DNA of 64,000 nt from Phyllobacterium myrsinacearum (GCF_002980555.1 NZ_PVBT01000006.1:124001-188000), one strand, 5' to 3'. Counted from the first letter of the stretch, positions 26,401 to 36,179 are shown. Translations and numbers: made by a program. The notes: generated by a model not told the origin, from the sequence alone.

Positions 26401-27213
26401 ATGCTGGAAACAGACAAGGTGTTCGCCGGCTCGGTTCCGGAAAACTACGACCGCTATATGGTGCCGTTGATTTTCGCGCCGTTCGCAGCCGATCTTGCAC
26501 GGCGCGCCGCGTCGATGAAGCCGGGCGCCGTGCTGGAAACCGCGGCAGGCACCGGGGTTGTCACCCGTGCATTGGCGCCAGAACTGCCTCCTGGTGCCAG
26601 CTATACCGCAACCGACCTGAACCAGCCCATGCTCGACCGCGCTGCTTCGCGGCAGCCTCCCGGCCGGCCCATCCTGTGGCGCCAGGCGGATGCTTTGGCA
26701 CTGCCGTTTGACAATGCGGCCTTCGATCTCGTTTGTTGTCAGTTCGGCGCGATGTTCTTTCCCGACCGCCTATCCGCCTACCGCGAAGCCAGGCGTGTGC
26801 TGAAGCCCGGCGGACATTTCCTGTTCAATGTCTGGGATCGCATCGAGGAGAACATATTTGCAAACGATGTGACGGATGCGCTCGCAAGGATGTTTCCGCA
26901 GGATCCGCCGCGCTTTCTGGCCCGCACACCGCACGGCTACCACGATACGGCGCTGATCCGTAGCGAGCTGGCGGACGCGGGTTTCTCCCGTGTGCTGATC
27001 GAGACAAGGGCCGAACAAAGCCGCGCCTCCTCGCCGCGCCTTCCGGCCATTGCCTATTGCCAGGGAACGCTGCTTCGCAACGAAATCGAGGCGAGAGGCG
27101 AGGGAAAGCTGGCAGCGGCAACCGACTATGTCGCATCCGCGCTTGCCGGCAGGCATGGCAGCGGCGCGATTGCGGCCAAAATCCAGGCTCACATCATTCT
27201 GGCGGCGGTCTGA
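26401..27213 (+). CDS. Class I SAM-dependent methyltransferase
   Basis: A 270-residue methyltransferase of the UbiE/methyltransf-11 type. Motif I is VLETAAGTGVVTRAL (residues 44-58), motif II has TATDLNQPMLDRA, and motif IV/post-I appears as FDLVCCQFGAMFFPD followed by REARRVLKPGGHFLFNVWD. The acceptor is unknown. The start at 26401 lacks a strong ribosome site and could be the TTG three codons earlier. It stands alone between two oppositely or loosely placed genes. Confidence 0.75.
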   Translation: MLETDKVFAGSVPENYDRYMVPLIFAPFAADLARRAASMKPGAVLETAAGTGVVTRALAPELPPGASYTATDLNQPMLDRAASRQPPGRPILWRQADALALPFDNAAFDLVCCQFGAMFFPDRLSAYREARRVLKPGGHFLFNVWDRIEENIFANDVTDALARMFPQDPPRFLARTPHGYHDTALIRSELADAGFSRVLIETRAEQSRASSPRLPAIAYCQGTLLRNEIEARGEGKLAAATDYVASALAGRHGSGAIAAKIQAHIILAAV

Positions 27214-27378
27214 CCTGCATCACGCCCGTTTTGACCGAAAGAGGCTGCGGCGTTAAGGTAGACCGGTTGCCACGGCCACAGGGACACCGCTTTTCAATGC
27301 GGAAAGATGCGTTTGGCTCAGACGGCCGCGGATGAGGATTGGAGACCGCGTCAACGTCAAGATGGGAAAGGACGAACC

Positions 27379-27858
27379 ATGGTAAATGCCAAGAACACGA
27401 TCTGTATCTGGTACGACAAGGATGCCGAGGCGGCAGCCCGCTTCTACGCTGGGGTTTTTCCCGACAGTTCAGTCAAAGCCGTTCATCGCGCTCCCAGCGA
27501 CTACCCGTCCGGCAAGGCGGGCGATGTGCTGACGGTGGAATTCACGGTTGCCGGCATCCCCTGCATCGGCCTCAATGGCGGACCGGTGTTCAAGCACAGC
27601 GAAGCATTCTCGTTTCAGATCGCCACGGACGATCAGGAGGAGACCGACCGATACTGGAACGCCATCGTCGGCAATGGCGGCGAGGAAAGCGCCTGCGGCT
27701 GGTGCAAGGACAAATGGGGCGTCTCCTGGCAAATCACCCCGCGCGCGCTGACCGACGCGATGGCTGCCGGCGGCGCTGAAGCAAAACGCGCGTTCGATGT
27801 GATGATGGACATGAAGAAGATCGATATCGCCGCAATCGAGGCGGCCCGGCGCGGGTGA
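27379..27858 (+). CDS. VOC family protein (PhnB/3-demethylubiquinone-like)
   Basis: A 159-residue protein of the vicinal-oxygen-chelate superfamily, subgroup once labelled 3-demethylubiquinone-9 3-methyltransferase or PhnB. The typical opening is CIWYDKDAEAAARFYAGVFP, and the second half shows FQIATDDQEETDRYWNAIVG and WGVSWQITPRAL. Members are metal-binding or cryptic small-molecule proteins of uncertain function; no methyltransferase motif is present. AAAGGA lies about seven bases before the ATG. Confidence 0.8.
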   Translation: MVNAKNTICIWYDKDAEAAARFYAGVFPDSSVKAVHRAPSDYPSGKAGDVLTVEFTVAGIPCIGLNGGPVFKHSEAFSFQIATDDQEETDRYWNAIVGNGGEESACGWCKDKWGVSWQITPRALTDAMAAGGAEAKRAFDVMMDMKKIDIAAIEAARRG

Positions 27859-28046
27859 CGGCACGATACCGCGCCTAACGCCTGTTGTGGAATGCAAACG
27901 GCCCGTGCACGATAGCGAACTTACAGTGATGACATGACGGGGCTTCGTTTTTCGCGTACCGATGCGTGAATGAGAGGCTCCGCCACTCAGTTTCGGTATT
28001 GGCTCTATTTTTACTTTCACACACCACTTATTTGGGGGGAAACCAA

Positions 28047-28460
28047 ATGAACCGCCATCGTGTTCTGATCACATCATCATTTGTGGTTTTGAGCCTTTCC
28101 GGCTGCGTGACAGCGGGGAATGATGCCCGAGACGCTTATACAAAGACATCTCTTTCCGGTCAGGAGATCTTTATCTACCACGATACGGAGGTCAATCCTG
28201 ACTGTTCAAATGCTGGTATGCCAGTTGTCAAAGCCGTTGCAGGGCCAAGTCATGGTTCCGTCCGCATTATTCAAAGCAAAGTCTATCCCAATTTCAGCAG
28301 GGACAACATGCGCTATAAATGCAATGCAAAAGCCGTCGAGGGAATAAAGGTCCTCTACACATCGGATAAGGGCTTTAAGGGGCGAGATAAAGTGACGATT
28401 TCCGGCCATACTTCGACCGGCAATGCTCATTCAACGACGGTGGATATTAAAGTGGAATAG
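28047..28460 (+). CDS. Small lipoprotein
   Basis: A 137-residue protein with a lipoprotein signal ending in LSLSGC (Cys20). The mature domain has two further cysteines and an Ig-like beta-rich pattern with strands such as GPSHGSVRIIQSKVYPNFS and GRDKVTISGHTSTGNAHSTT, resembling bacterial cadherin/Ig-like modules. GGGGGGA precedes the ATG by about seven bases. Envelope anchoring is inferred; function unknown. Confidence 0.7.
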   Translation: MNRHRVLITSSFVVLSLSGCVTAGNDARDAYTKTSLSGQEIFIYHDTEVNPDCSNAGMPVVKAVAGPSHGSVRIIQSKVYPNFSRDNMRYKCNAKAVEGIKVLYTSDKGFKGRDKVTISGHTSTGNAHSTTVDIKVE

Positions 28461-28558
28461 AGTATAGCGCACCGCCGACGAGGAGGCACTGTGCTGCTCA
28501 GCGTGCCGTCGGCACGATGCCTTCTGAATTTTCCGGCGGGATGAGTACCGGTGATCGC

Positions 28559-29050
28559 TCAGGGTTTTGAACCTCTTTGGTTGCGTTCTACCCAAGCCGA
28601 ATAGGGTTGCACGCCGAATTCTGGATCCGGTACACCATCGAGCACATGCAATAGTTCGATAGAATGACCATCGGGATCTTTGAAATAAATCGAGATGGCA
28701 GGCATCCAGCCAAAGACCACGGGTTCGGTTACGGGCTCGCCACGAAATCCCAAAGGTTTAACGTTTAACGCGTTCAAGGTCGCACATGCGTTGACGACCA
28801 ATTCTTGCGTTGCACGGAAGGCGAAATGAAGTTTCATATGCAGCGGCGCGGACCCTACGCCCCAGAGCCCCAGCATTCCAGCCTCTTTCCCTCCCACCCA
28901 AAAGAACGCAACGTTCCGCTCGCGGATCTCCGTTGCAAGCGTCAGCCCGACCTTTTGGCTGTAAAAGGCAATTGAGCGTTCCAGGTCCGAAACCGGCAGG
29001 TGCGTCTCGTAAATTCCTAAAATGCCTTCGTTCAAAACCCCTTGAGTCAT
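28559..29050 (-). CDS. VOC/glyoxalase-like protein
   Basis: A 163-residue protein of the glyoxalase/bleomycin-resistance/dioxygenase superfamily. It opens with YETHLPVSDLERSIAFYSQK and ends its domain with ISIYFKDPDGHSIELLHVLD, where the late Glu and the early His are the usual metal ligands. Substrate unknown. It stands alone on the minus strand, upstream of a decayed enoyl-CoA hydratase gene. Confidence 0.8.
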   Translation of the reverse strand: MTQGVLNEGILGIYETHLPVSDLERSIAFYSQKVGLTLATEIRERNVAFFWVGGKEAGMLGLWGVGSAPLHMKLHFAFRATQELVVNACATLNALNVKPLGFRGEPVTEPVVFGWMPAISIYFKDPDGHSIELLHVLDGVPDPEFGVQPYSAWVERNQRGSKP

Positions 29051-29194
29051 AAATCGCCTGCTCCTCCGCCAACTTGATTTACCGGTTTTCGCACCTCAAG
29101 TGCTGTTGAGGTCAAGAGGGATATAGCAAACATGGCATTCCGTCCCGTTCAAGCCGCCAGACTGCGCCACCCGATTGCCATGGCCGCAGCCTCG

Positions 29195-29691
29195 TCATCG
29201 ATCCTGAAAGGAAGGCGGACGCTTCTCAATGAAGGCCGCCATACCCTCGGCGCGGTCGTTGAGGGCAAAGGTGAGGTGAAACATCCGCCGCTCAAGGGCG
29301 AGGCCGCTCGACAGCGATCCATCAAGCCCCTGCACCACGGCCGCCTTGATCATCTGCACCACCGGTGCCGAAAGGGACGCGATCCGGGATGCAACCGACT
29401 TCGCCTCCTTGATCAGTTGATCGGGCGCTACAACACGCGAGACCAATCCCTGGCAACGCCATCGGCCATTGTAAGGCCATGCATCTCCTTGACGCCGGCG
29501 CCCGCGGCGAAGTGCAAGCCCTCCCCGGTGAGGATGATCACTTTGATCGCAGGATCAGCGTCCAGCCGGTCCAATGCACGCGTCAGCGCTTCAACCATCG
29601 CATTCGACAGGGCATTGCGCTGCAGGGCACGGCTGATCGTGACGGTTGCGACCGCCTGCTCGATGGAAACGATGATGGATTCCGGATGCAT
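29195..29691 (-). pseudogene. Enoyl-CoA hydratase, internal deletion and frameshift
   Basis: The first part (from ATG 29691) reads as a normal crotonase N-terminus up to FAAGAGVKEMHGLTMADGVA, then ends at a stop near 29428. The second part, in another frame, starts at VSRVVAPDQLIKEA and runs to AAFIEKRPPSFQDR, the normal C-terminus. The two halves overlap in DNA at the joint, and the middle 80-90 residues, including the catalytic glutamate region and second oxyanion-hole glycines, are missing. Intact relatives are about 257 residues. A deletion of roughly 270 bases out of frame explains this; the product should be inactive. Confidence 0.8.
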
Positions 29692-29864
29692 CCTGCCCTC
29701 TCGCTGGCCGGAAGCTTGGCGCAAGCGGGAGGTGGGATGAAGTCAAATATTCTCATCCGGTACACGCCGCATTTTGATGCAAAGAACACATTCCGTCGCC
29801 CGCCTCAGCTTGCCACTTTGCGGCTGGACACATAGGATTCGCTGCATTCGAGAAGAGGTCATAT

Positions 29865-30380
29865 ATGCTGATCATCATGAGCGGACTTCCGGGCACTGGA
29901 AAAACCACCATAGCGCGTGAGCTTGCCCGGCGCCTGAACGGCGTGTTTTTGCGCGCTGACACGATTGCACAGGCTCTCATTGCGGCAGAGGTTATGAAAG
30001 ACGATGACAATCCAACGGCATACATCGTCGGATATGCCGTCGCGGAGGAAAACCTGCGCACGGGAGCAACCGTCATTGCCGATTACGTCAATGGTCTGGC
30101 CTTGACCCGCCGGGCATGGCGGGATGTGGCAGCCCGCGCCGGTGTTCCCTTTCATGCGATTGAGGTCATATGTTCGGACATGGCAGAGCATCGCCGCCGG
30201 GTTGAAACGCGGGCTTCAGATATTGCCGGCCTCGTGCTGCCGACGTGGCAACAGGTCGCCGGCCGGACCTACGAAAAATGGGATGCGGGAACGACGACGG
30301 TCGATACGTTTACCACCGGCCTTGAAGATGCCGTTGCTGGTTTATTGGTTCAACTCGGGAAAGGCTGCAGCGATCATTGA
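29865..30380 (+). CDS. P-loop kinase-like AAA family protein
   Basis: A 171-residue cytoplasmic protein with Walker A GLPGTGKTT (residues 7-15) at the start, typical of small-molecule or nucleoside kinases (zeta-toxin/AAA_33 type). The rest includes a lid-like arginine-rich helix (AEHRRRVETRAS). Substrate unknown; homologues include antibiotic or sugar kinases. It stands alone just before tRNA-Arg, which is on the other strand. Confidence 0.75.
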   Translation: MLIIMSGLPGTGKTTIARELARRLNGVFLRADTIAQALIAAEVMKDDDNPTAYIVGYAVAEENLRTGATVIADYVNGLALTRRAWRDVAARAGVPFHAIEVICSDMAEHRRRVETRASDIAGLVLPTWQQVAGRTYEKWDAGTTTVDTFTTGLEDAVAGLLVQLGKGCSDH

Positions 30381-30441
30381 ACGGAGCATCCCGGCGGTTG
30401 GAAAATGATTCCGGATTTTCGTCCAACCTGTTGAAAGGAAA

Positions 30442-30518
30442 TGGCGATCCCGGCTGGATTCGAACCAGCGACCGTCGGCTTAGAAGGCCGGTGCTCTATC
30501 CAGCTGAGCTACGGGACC
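30442..30518 (-). tRNA. tRNA-Arg (TCT)
   Basis: A full cloverleaf reads from 30518 to 30442 including an encoded CCA. The acceptor stem GGTCCCG pairs with CGGGATC, the anticodon loop is CTTCTAA giving TCT, and the T-arm is GCTGG-TTCGAAT-CCAGC. Confidence 0.95.
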
Positions 30519-30588
30519 AGCGTTTACACCGGCGATGGCAGTATCGCCGGGAAATCCGAACAAACTGCAAACGCCTGAACGTCAAAAA

Positions 30589-30894
30589 TCAATGCGTCCA
30601 GGGCTGCTTGCGGTCAAAGCGGAAGTTTTCCGAATAGGAAACCACACGCCGCCTTGTTTCCTTGGGTTCCTGCACCGAATAGGCAATGCCGTTCTTCTGT
30701 GCATAGGCGATTGCCTCTTCCTTCGTTTCGAAGGACAGGCGGATCTGGCTCTTCATGTCGCGCGATGACGTATAGCCCATCAACGGCTCAACCTTGCGCG
30801 GCTGTTCCGGCTCGAATTCCAGCATCCAGCTTTCGGTCTTGGCCTTGCCGGACTGCATGGCTGTTTTTGCGGGGCGGTAAATACGTGCTGCCAT
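30589..30894 (-). CDS. NDUFS4-like complex I accessory subunit
   Basis: A 101-residue protein of the ETC complex I subunit conserved region family, the alphaproteobacterial relative of mitochondrial NDUFS4 (18 kDa). It opens with MAARIYRPAKTAMQSGKAKT and contains the typical core GYTSSRDMKSQIRLSFETKE and NFRFDRKQPWTH at the C-terminus. It supports assembly or stability of respiratory complex I (NADH:ubiquinone oxidoreductase) at the inner membrane. It lies between two tRNA genes, all on the minus strand. Confidence 0.95.
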   Translation of the reverse strand: MAARIYRPAKTAMQSGKAKTESWMLEFEPEQPRKVEPLMGYTSSRDMKSQIRLSFETKEEAIAYAQKNGIAYSVQEPKETRRRVVSYSENFRFDRKQPWTH

Positions 30895-30970
30895 TAGAAG
30901 AAATCCCTTTGTCTGAAATCCCGATATAGTACAGGCTTCGGTTCAGTACCAGCAGCATCATCGGTTGAAA

Positions 30971-31047
<77 letters not shown>

Positions 31048-31476
31048 TATCATGTTCAACGTTGGCTTCCCTAGAGTTTTTGATTCCGGAACGCAATAGC
31101 CAAATCAAAGAAAAGCCCGCAAACGGAACAAAAGCTTTGCAGCGGCGGCGAAGACAACGGTGAAAGTTGCAGGCAAGCCGCCGGGCATGTTCCGCCGATG
31201 TTCCGCCCTGCCCCGCAGCCGGTGCTGCCGGTGCGGCGGCGGCCTGCAATGATTCGGCGACAAATGGCTTGATTGTAACGTCCGACTTTGGAACACTCCC
31301 CCTGCTCGAACACCGGCGCGGGTCCGGCAGCACCTGCCCTCTGGCGGGAGGCTGCGCCGCGTTGAAGATACGTCCTTGACCGGGGTCATACCCCCGGAAC
31401 TGGTTTTGCAGGGAACGCCCCGTTGTCCGCCGAGATGTGCGCACTGACGGCTCGTTCAAACCGTTGGAGTTTCATC
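31048..31476. other. Intergenic region, no gene seen
   Basis: These 429 bases precede the tRNA-Pro gene (minus) and the small gene at 31477 (plus). A minus-strand open frame at 31025-31459 overlaps the tRNA and looks non-coding. Promoters of both neighbours are expected here. Confidence 0.35.
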
Positions 31477-31872
31477 ATGTCAGCACACATCGAGATCACA
31501 GATACGGCAGCGTTCGACCTCGCCCAGGGCATCGCCGATACCCAGAAGGCAAAACTGCGGGAGCAACAGCTGCACCAGATCAGCGATGACGATATGCAGA
31601 TCGGTGAAACCTGGTTCGTTTGGGGCATTTTCAGCGCCATCACCGATGACCGCGCGCGGCAGCAGAAACTGCTGGCCGATTATCTCGCCCGGAAAATCCA
31701 GCCGCGCGGCGACATTGCCAAAATCGTCAGGGATACGCTCGCCCTCGACAGCGAGGGCAACCAGTTGTTCAACGCGATTTCCACCGCCGGACGGCAAGCC
31801 TATCACGAAGACGGCGACCATCACCTGAGCAAGATCGCGGCGATCTTTCTCAACGCCATCAAGAACCACTGA
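31477..31872 (+). CDS. Hypothetical protein
   Basis: A 131-residue soluble, mostly helical protein with no signal peptide and no cysteines. The start at 31477 has GGAG seven bases upstream. No family is recognised. It ends two bases before the convergent hdaA stop. A neighbourhood-based role cannot be assigned. Confidence 0.6.
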   Translation: MSAHIEITDTAAFDLAQGIADTQKAKLREQQLHQISDDDMQIGETWFVWGIFSAITDDRARQQKLLADYLARKIQPRGDIAKIVRDTLALDSEGNQLFNAISTAGRQAYHEDGDHHLSKIAAIFLNAIKNH

Positions 31873-31874
31873 TC

Positions 31875-32561
31875 TTAGAGATCGAAGGTCGCCTGCCCCT
31901 CGTCGAGGGCCGTGACGACACTGGCGGCCAGCGCGCGGGTGATTTTCGATTTTTTCTCCAGTGCCGCGCGGTCAAGACGCTCGACGATGCGGCTGGCGGT
32001 GGACAGCGACCGCTCGATATGGCTCACCAGAAAGCCGATCACATTGGGATCGACAGCGATCTGCCGGTCGGCAAACAGCTTGTACATGACCCCGGATAAC
32101 AGCATGTCATCCGGCTCGCCGATCTCCACCGTCGTTGCTGCCTTCAGGCGTGAGGCAAGGTCGGGCAGTTTTACCGGCCAGCTGCCCGGCCAGCGGCGCG
32201 AGGTCATCAACAGGCTCGATCCGCTCTGGCGCACGCTGTTGATCAGATGGAAAAGCCCGGCTTCATCGATCGGGCCGTCGCCGATGGCATCGATCAGGAA
32301 GGGGCCGGTCTTGCCCGAGGCATCGCCGATATGTGCGGCATCGATGACGGTTGCGTCCGATTCGGCCTTCCAGACCGCCGCCAGATGCGTCTTGCCCGAT
32401 CCTGTCGGCCCGGCAAGGATGACGACGGGTGAAATCCAGCCTGGCCAGCGGTCGACAATATCCACCGCCGCCATGTTGGAGGCGGTGACAATCAGGTCGT
32501 CGCGCGAATATCCCGGCTCATGGCCAAGATCGAGCGGCAGTTGTCGCGGTGCATCGGTCAT
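31875..32561 (-). CDS. hdaA: DnaA regulatory inactivator HdaA
   Basis: A 228-residue AAA+ DnaA-paralogue. The N-terminal clamp-binding motif QLPLDL (7-12) links it to the DNA polymerase sliding clamp, as in Hda and Caulobacter HdaA, and Walker A GPTGSGKT (51-58) binds nucleotide. Together with the clamp it promotes ATP hydrolysis on DnaA after initiation and so prevents over-replication. Length and absence of the DnaA DNA-binding domain fit the family. It lies downstream of perM in the conserved Rhizobiales block. Confidence 0.92.
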   Translation of the reverse strand: MTDAPRQLPLDLGHEPGYSRDDLIVTASNMAAVDIVDRWPGWISPVVILAGPTGSGKTHLAAVWKAESDATVIDAAHIGDASGKTGPFLIDAIGDGPIDEAGLFHLINSVRQSGSSLLMTSRRWPGSWPVKLPDLASRLKAATTVEIGEPDDMLLSGVMYKLFADRQIAVDPNVIGFLVSHIERSLSTASRIVERLDRAALEKKSKITRALAASVVTALDEGQATFDL

Positions 32562-32594
32562 ACCGGGTGAAATACAGTCAATGCCGCCCCGATG

Positions 32595-33770
32595 TCACCG
32601 GATTTCTTTGGACTGCCCGCTTTTGCTGTAGTCGCCTGTGTAGAGCGGGGATTGCCGGTAACGGCCGATGACAAAGCGCACGAGCACGCCCATCGCGGCT
32701 GCCGTCGGCACGGCAATCAGCATGCCGGTGAAGCCCATGAGCGAACCGAAGGCAAACAGCGCGAACATCAGCCAGACCGGATGCAGCCCGACGGAGGAGC
32801 CCACCAGTTTCGGCTGCAGGATATTGCCCTCGAAGAACTGGCCGATGAAGAACACCACGGCCACGGCCCCCACATAGAAATAATCCGGCCAGAACTGCAC
32901 CAGCGCCACGCCGATCGCCAGCACCAGCCCGACCAGCGAACCGACATAGGGAATGAAACTGATGAGACCGGCAAACAGCCCGATCAGCAGGCCGAAATTC
33001 AAGCCGACAATGGTCAGCCCCACCGCATAGATCATGCCGAGCAGCAGGCACACGGTGCCCTGCCCGCGCACGAAGCCGGCAATGGCCTTGTTCATGTCAC
33101 GGGCGATTTCGCGCACCGTCTGCACATGGTCGCGCGGCGTCAGATTGTCGATGCTCTGCACCATGCGGTCCCAGTCGAGCAGCATGTAGAATGCGACGAC
33201 GGGCGTGACGACGAACAGCGCCGCGACATCGATCAGCGTCTTGCCCGAACTCCAGATCGACTGCAGCAGGGTGGACAGGAACCCCGCGCCTTGCTGCAGC
33301 AGGGAATCGAGGCTGTTGCGGATGACGGAGGCATCGACGCCGATGAAATCCTTCAGCCACTGGGAATCGCGGTTGGCGATGAGTTCCTGCAGCCGGGCGA
33401 CATAGCTCGGCAGGCGGGCGATGAAATCGGTCATCTGCGAGGCCAGGATCGGCACGAGGATCATCAGCAGCAGTGCAAAGGTCACCACGAACAGGATGAG
33501 GATGACAATGGTCGCCAGCAGGCGCGACATGCCCAGGCGCTCCAGCCGGTCGGCCACGGGATCGAGGAAATAGGCCAGCACAAGCCCGGCCACGAAGGGC
33601 AGCAGGATGGACGAGAAGATGTAGAGGAACAGCGCCAGGAACACGACGGCGCCGGTCCAGAACACCGCCTGACGGCGCACGCTGGTTGCCAGAGTGCTCA
33701 CCTGCACATCCACATGGATGTCACGTTCGGCCGGTGGTGTCGTCTTCGTCTTGCTTACGGTTTTGCTCAT
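32595..33770 (-). CDS. AI-2E family (PerM-like) membrane permease
   Basis: A 391-residue inner-membrane protein of the AI-2 exporter (PerM/TqsA) family with about eight spans. Typical pieces are FVAGLVLAYFLDPVADRLER near the start, a central soluble coil, and FIPYVGSLVGLVLAI with HPVWLMFALFAFGSLMGFTG near the end. Transported substrate is unknown; some members exchange Na+/H+ or export autoinducer-2. Its first 50 bases overlap the upstream CDP-alcohol phosphotransferase, so the two are probably translated together, followed by hdaA. Confidence 0.85.
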   Translation of the reverse strand: MSKTVSKTKTTPPAERDIHVDVQVSTLATSVRRQAVFWTGAVVFLALFLYIFSSILLPFVAGLVLAYFLDPVADRLERLGMSRLLATIVILILFVVTFALLLMILVPILASQMTDFIARLPSYVARLQELIANRDSQWLKDFIGVDASVIRNSLDSLLQQGAGFLSTLLQSIWSSGKTLIDVAALFVVTPVVAFYMLLDWDRMVQSIDNLTPRDHVQTVREIARDMNKAIAGFVRGQGTVCLLLGMIYAVGLTIVGLNFGLLIGLFAGLISFIPYVGSLVGLVLAIGVALVQFWPDYFYVGAVAVVFFIGQFFEGNILQPKLVGSSVGLHPVWLMFALFAFGSLMGFTGMLIAVPTAAAMGVLVRFVIGRYRQSPLYTGDYSKSGQSKEIR

Positions 33771-34299
33771 AGCCAGCCATATGTTGTGTCCATGCCACGA
33801 GATAGGCAGTGGAGGACGCTGCGGTCAAGAGTGCAACCATCCATACCAGAATCGTCCGCCCCGCGCCGAACGAAAATTGGAAGGTCATATCGGCCAGCGT
33901 AAACGCCACCAGCACGATCTGCAGCGCCGTGTTCGCCTTGGACACGAATAGCGGGCGCATTTCCACCGGATTGGCCATCACCGTCGACAGCAGCACCGCA
34001 CTGATAATGAGGATGTCACGCGAAACAACGATGACAACCAGCCAGACCGGCAGCTCGTTGAGGAACCCGAGGACGACGAACAGGGTAACCAGCAGCAGCT
34101 TGTCGGCCATGGGATCAAGATAGGCGCCCAGCTCCGAACGCTGGTCGTAGCGGCGGGCGATGTAACCGTCGACGCCATCCGAAACACCCGCAACGACAAA
34201 ACCGGCAAGTGCCGCACCGACCGAACCGGACAGCAGCGCCATGACGATGAACGGTACGAGGATGAAGCGGAAGATGGTGATATAGTTGGGAATTGTCAC
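33721..34299 (-). CDS. CDP-alcohol phosphatidyltransferase (PgsA-like)
   Basis: A 192-residue membrane enzyme of the CDP-alcohol phosphatidyltransferase family. The signature D-G-x2-A-R-x8-G-x3-D-x3-D is complete in [26 protein letters not shown]. It would transfer a phosphatidyl group to glycerol-3-phosphate or another alcohol. The start is GTG at 34299 with GAGGAA upstream, opening [16 protein letters not shown] as in PgsA. A second PgsA-type gene lies at 48373, so one of the two probably has a different acceptor. Its 3' end overlaps the permease gene by 50 bases. Confidence 0.85.
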   Translation of the reverse strand: MTIPNYITIFRFILVPFIVMALLSGSVGAALAGFVVAGVSDGVDGYIARRYDQRSELGAYLDPMADKLLLVTLFVVLGFLNELPVWLVVIVVSRDILIISAVLLSTVMANPVEMRPLFVSKANTALQIVLVAFTLADMTFQFSFGAGRTILVWMVALLTAASSTAYLVAWTQHMAGYEQNRKQDEDDTTGRT

Positions 34300-34480
34300 T
34301 CTGCCGGCTTCCTCGCACTTTCTATCGTTACGCTCTAGATGGACGCAGCAGCGGCATTGCTCAACCCCTTTCCCGCGGCCAAACTGTCGATATCTGGTGT
34401 TTTCACCCGGCTTGGGGCACTCAGAGCTTGCAGCGGCGGCGGAGTCGTGCCATTTCGCCAGCAACAATCCGGAGCTGACA

Positions 34481-35542
34481 ATGACGATCAAAAATGGCCT
34501 CACCTATGCGCAGGCAGGCGTCGATATCGATGCCGGCAATCTGCTTGTCGAAAAGATCAAGCCGATCGTGCGCTCGACGCGCCGTCCCGGTGCCGATGGC
34601 GAGATCGGCGGTTTTGGCGGCCTGTTCGACCTGAAAGCCGCCGGTTTTACCGATCCGGTTCTCGTTGCCGCCAATGACGGCGTCGGCACCAAGCTGAAGA
34701 TCGCCATCGATGCGGGCGTGCATGACACGGTGGGTATCGACCTCGTCGCCATGTGCGTCAACGACCTGGTGGTCCAGGGCGCGGAACCCCTGTTCTTCCT
34801 CGACTATTTTGCCACCGGCAAGCTCGACCCAGATCAGGGCGCGGCCATTGTCAGCGGCATTGCCGAGGGCTGCCTGCAGGCTGGATGCGCGCTGATCGGC
34901 GGCGAGACCGCGGAAATGCCGGGCATGTACCGCGACGGCGATTACGATCTGGCCGGTTTTGCCGTTGGCGCTGCCGAGCGCAACCAGCTGCTGCCATCGG
35001 GCGATGTGGCCGAAGGCGATGTCATTCTCGGCCTTGCCTCGTCGGGCGTTCACTCCAACGGCTTTTCGCTGGTGCGGCGCATCGTCGAACTCTCCGGCCT
35101 CGGCTGGGATGCCGACGCGCCCTTCAAGCCGGGCACATCGCTCGGACAGGCCCTGCTCACGCCGACGCGCATCTATGTCAAGCCGCTGCTGGCGGCGATC
35201 CGCGAAACCCATGCGATCAAGGCGCTTGCCCATATCACCGGCGGCGGTTTCCCGGACAATATTCCCCGCGTGCTGCCGAAGGAGCTGACCGCCAGCATCG
35301 ATCTTTCCGCCATCGCGGTGCCGCCGGTGTTTTCCTGGCTGGCCAAGGTTGGCGGCGTCGCGCGCGATGAAATGCTGCGCACGTTCAATTGCGGTATCGG
35401 CATGATCGCCGTCGTCGCACCGGAAAACGCCGATGCCGTGCTCGCCGCGCTCAAAGCGCAGGGCGAAGACGCCGTGCGCCTTGGCACCATGGTTGACCGC
35501 GCCGACAGCGGTGTTGTCTATCAGGGCACTCTGGCGCTGTGA
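34481..35542 (+). CDS. purM: Phosphoribosylaminoimidazole synthetase
   Basis: AIR synthetase, 353 residues, which closes the imidazole ring of purines from FGAM and ATP. Recognisable stretches are [20 protein letters not shown] at the start, [23 protein letters not shown], and [18 protein letters not shown] lies six bases before the ATG at 34481; an upstream extension from 34286 looks non-coding. It overlaps purN by four bases and is divergent from the phosphotransferase gene. Confidence 0.97.
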   Translation: MTIKNGLTYAQAGVDIDAGNLLVEKIKPIVRSTRRPGADGEIGGFGGLFDLKAAGFTDPVLVAANDGVGTKLKIAIDAGVHDTVGIDLVAMCVNDLVVQGAEPLFFLDYFATGKLDPDQGAAIVSGIAEGCLQAGCALIGGETAEMPGMYRDGDYDLAGFAVGAAERNQLLPSGDVAEGDVILGLASSGVHSNGFSLVRRIVELSGLGWDADAPFKPGTSLGQALLTPTRIYVKPLLAAIRETHAIKALAHITGGGFPDNIPRVLPKELTASIDLSAIAVPPVFSWLAKVGGVARDEMLRTFNCGIGMIAVVAPENADAVLAALKAQGEDAVRLGTMVDRADSGVVYQGTLAL

Positions 35543-36162
35543 GCAACGCAGCCCGCAAAAAGCGCGTCGCGGTGCTGATTTCGGGCCGCGGTTCCAACAT
35601 GACCGCCTTGATCGAGGCGGCAAAGGCGGCTGACTATCCCGCCGAGATCGTGGCCGTCATCGCCAACAAAGTTGACGCTGGCGGGCTGGAGACGGCAAAG
35701 GCGCACGGTATCGCCGCGCACGCCATTGCGCACCGCGACTATCCGACGAAGCAGGCGCATGAGGCTGCCGTCTCTGATGCACTGCAGGCAGCGGGAGCGG
35801 AAATCGTCTGCCTCGCCGGCTACATGCGGTTGATGTCGGCTGAGTTCGTTCAGGCCTGGGAAGGCCGGATGATCAATATCCACCCGTCGCTCCTGCCGCT
35901 GTTCAAGGGCCTGCACACGCATGAACAGGCGCTTGAAGCCGGAGTTCGCGTGCATGGCTGCACCGTGCATTTTGTCACGGCGGGCATGGATGAAGGCCCA
36001 ATCATCGCCCAGACCGCCGTGCCGGTGCTCAATGGCGATACATCAGACAGTCTTGCGTTGCGGGTACTGTCCGTGGAACACGAGACCTATGCCCGCGCCC
36101 TGGCGCAGGTGGCATCCGGCAAGGCCGTCATGCAGGCCGGGCGGACAGTATTCAGCGATTGA
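35539..36162 (+). CDS. purN: Phosphoribosylglycinamide formyltransferase
   Basis: GAR transformylase, 207 residues, using 10-formyl-THF to formylate GAR in purine synthesis. The catalytic triad is visible as Asn113 and His115 ([10 protein letters not shown]) and Asp151 (TAGMDEGPI), and [10 protein letters not shown] (15-24) binds the phosphate. It starts with GTG inside the last codons of purM (GTGA overlap), so the two are translationally coupled. Confidence 0.97.
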   Translation: MSNAARKKRVAVLISGRGSNMTALIEAAKAADYPAEIVAVIANKVDAGGLETAKAHGIAAHAIAHRDYPTKQAHEAAVSDALQAAGAEIVCLAGYMRLMSAEFVQAWEGRMINIHPSLLPLFKGLHTHEQALEAGVRVHGCTVHFVTAGMDEGPIIAQTAVPVLNGDTSDSLALRVLSVEHETYARALAQVASGKAVMQAGRTVFSD

Positions 36163-36179
36163 TCAAGTGACACCGCCGC

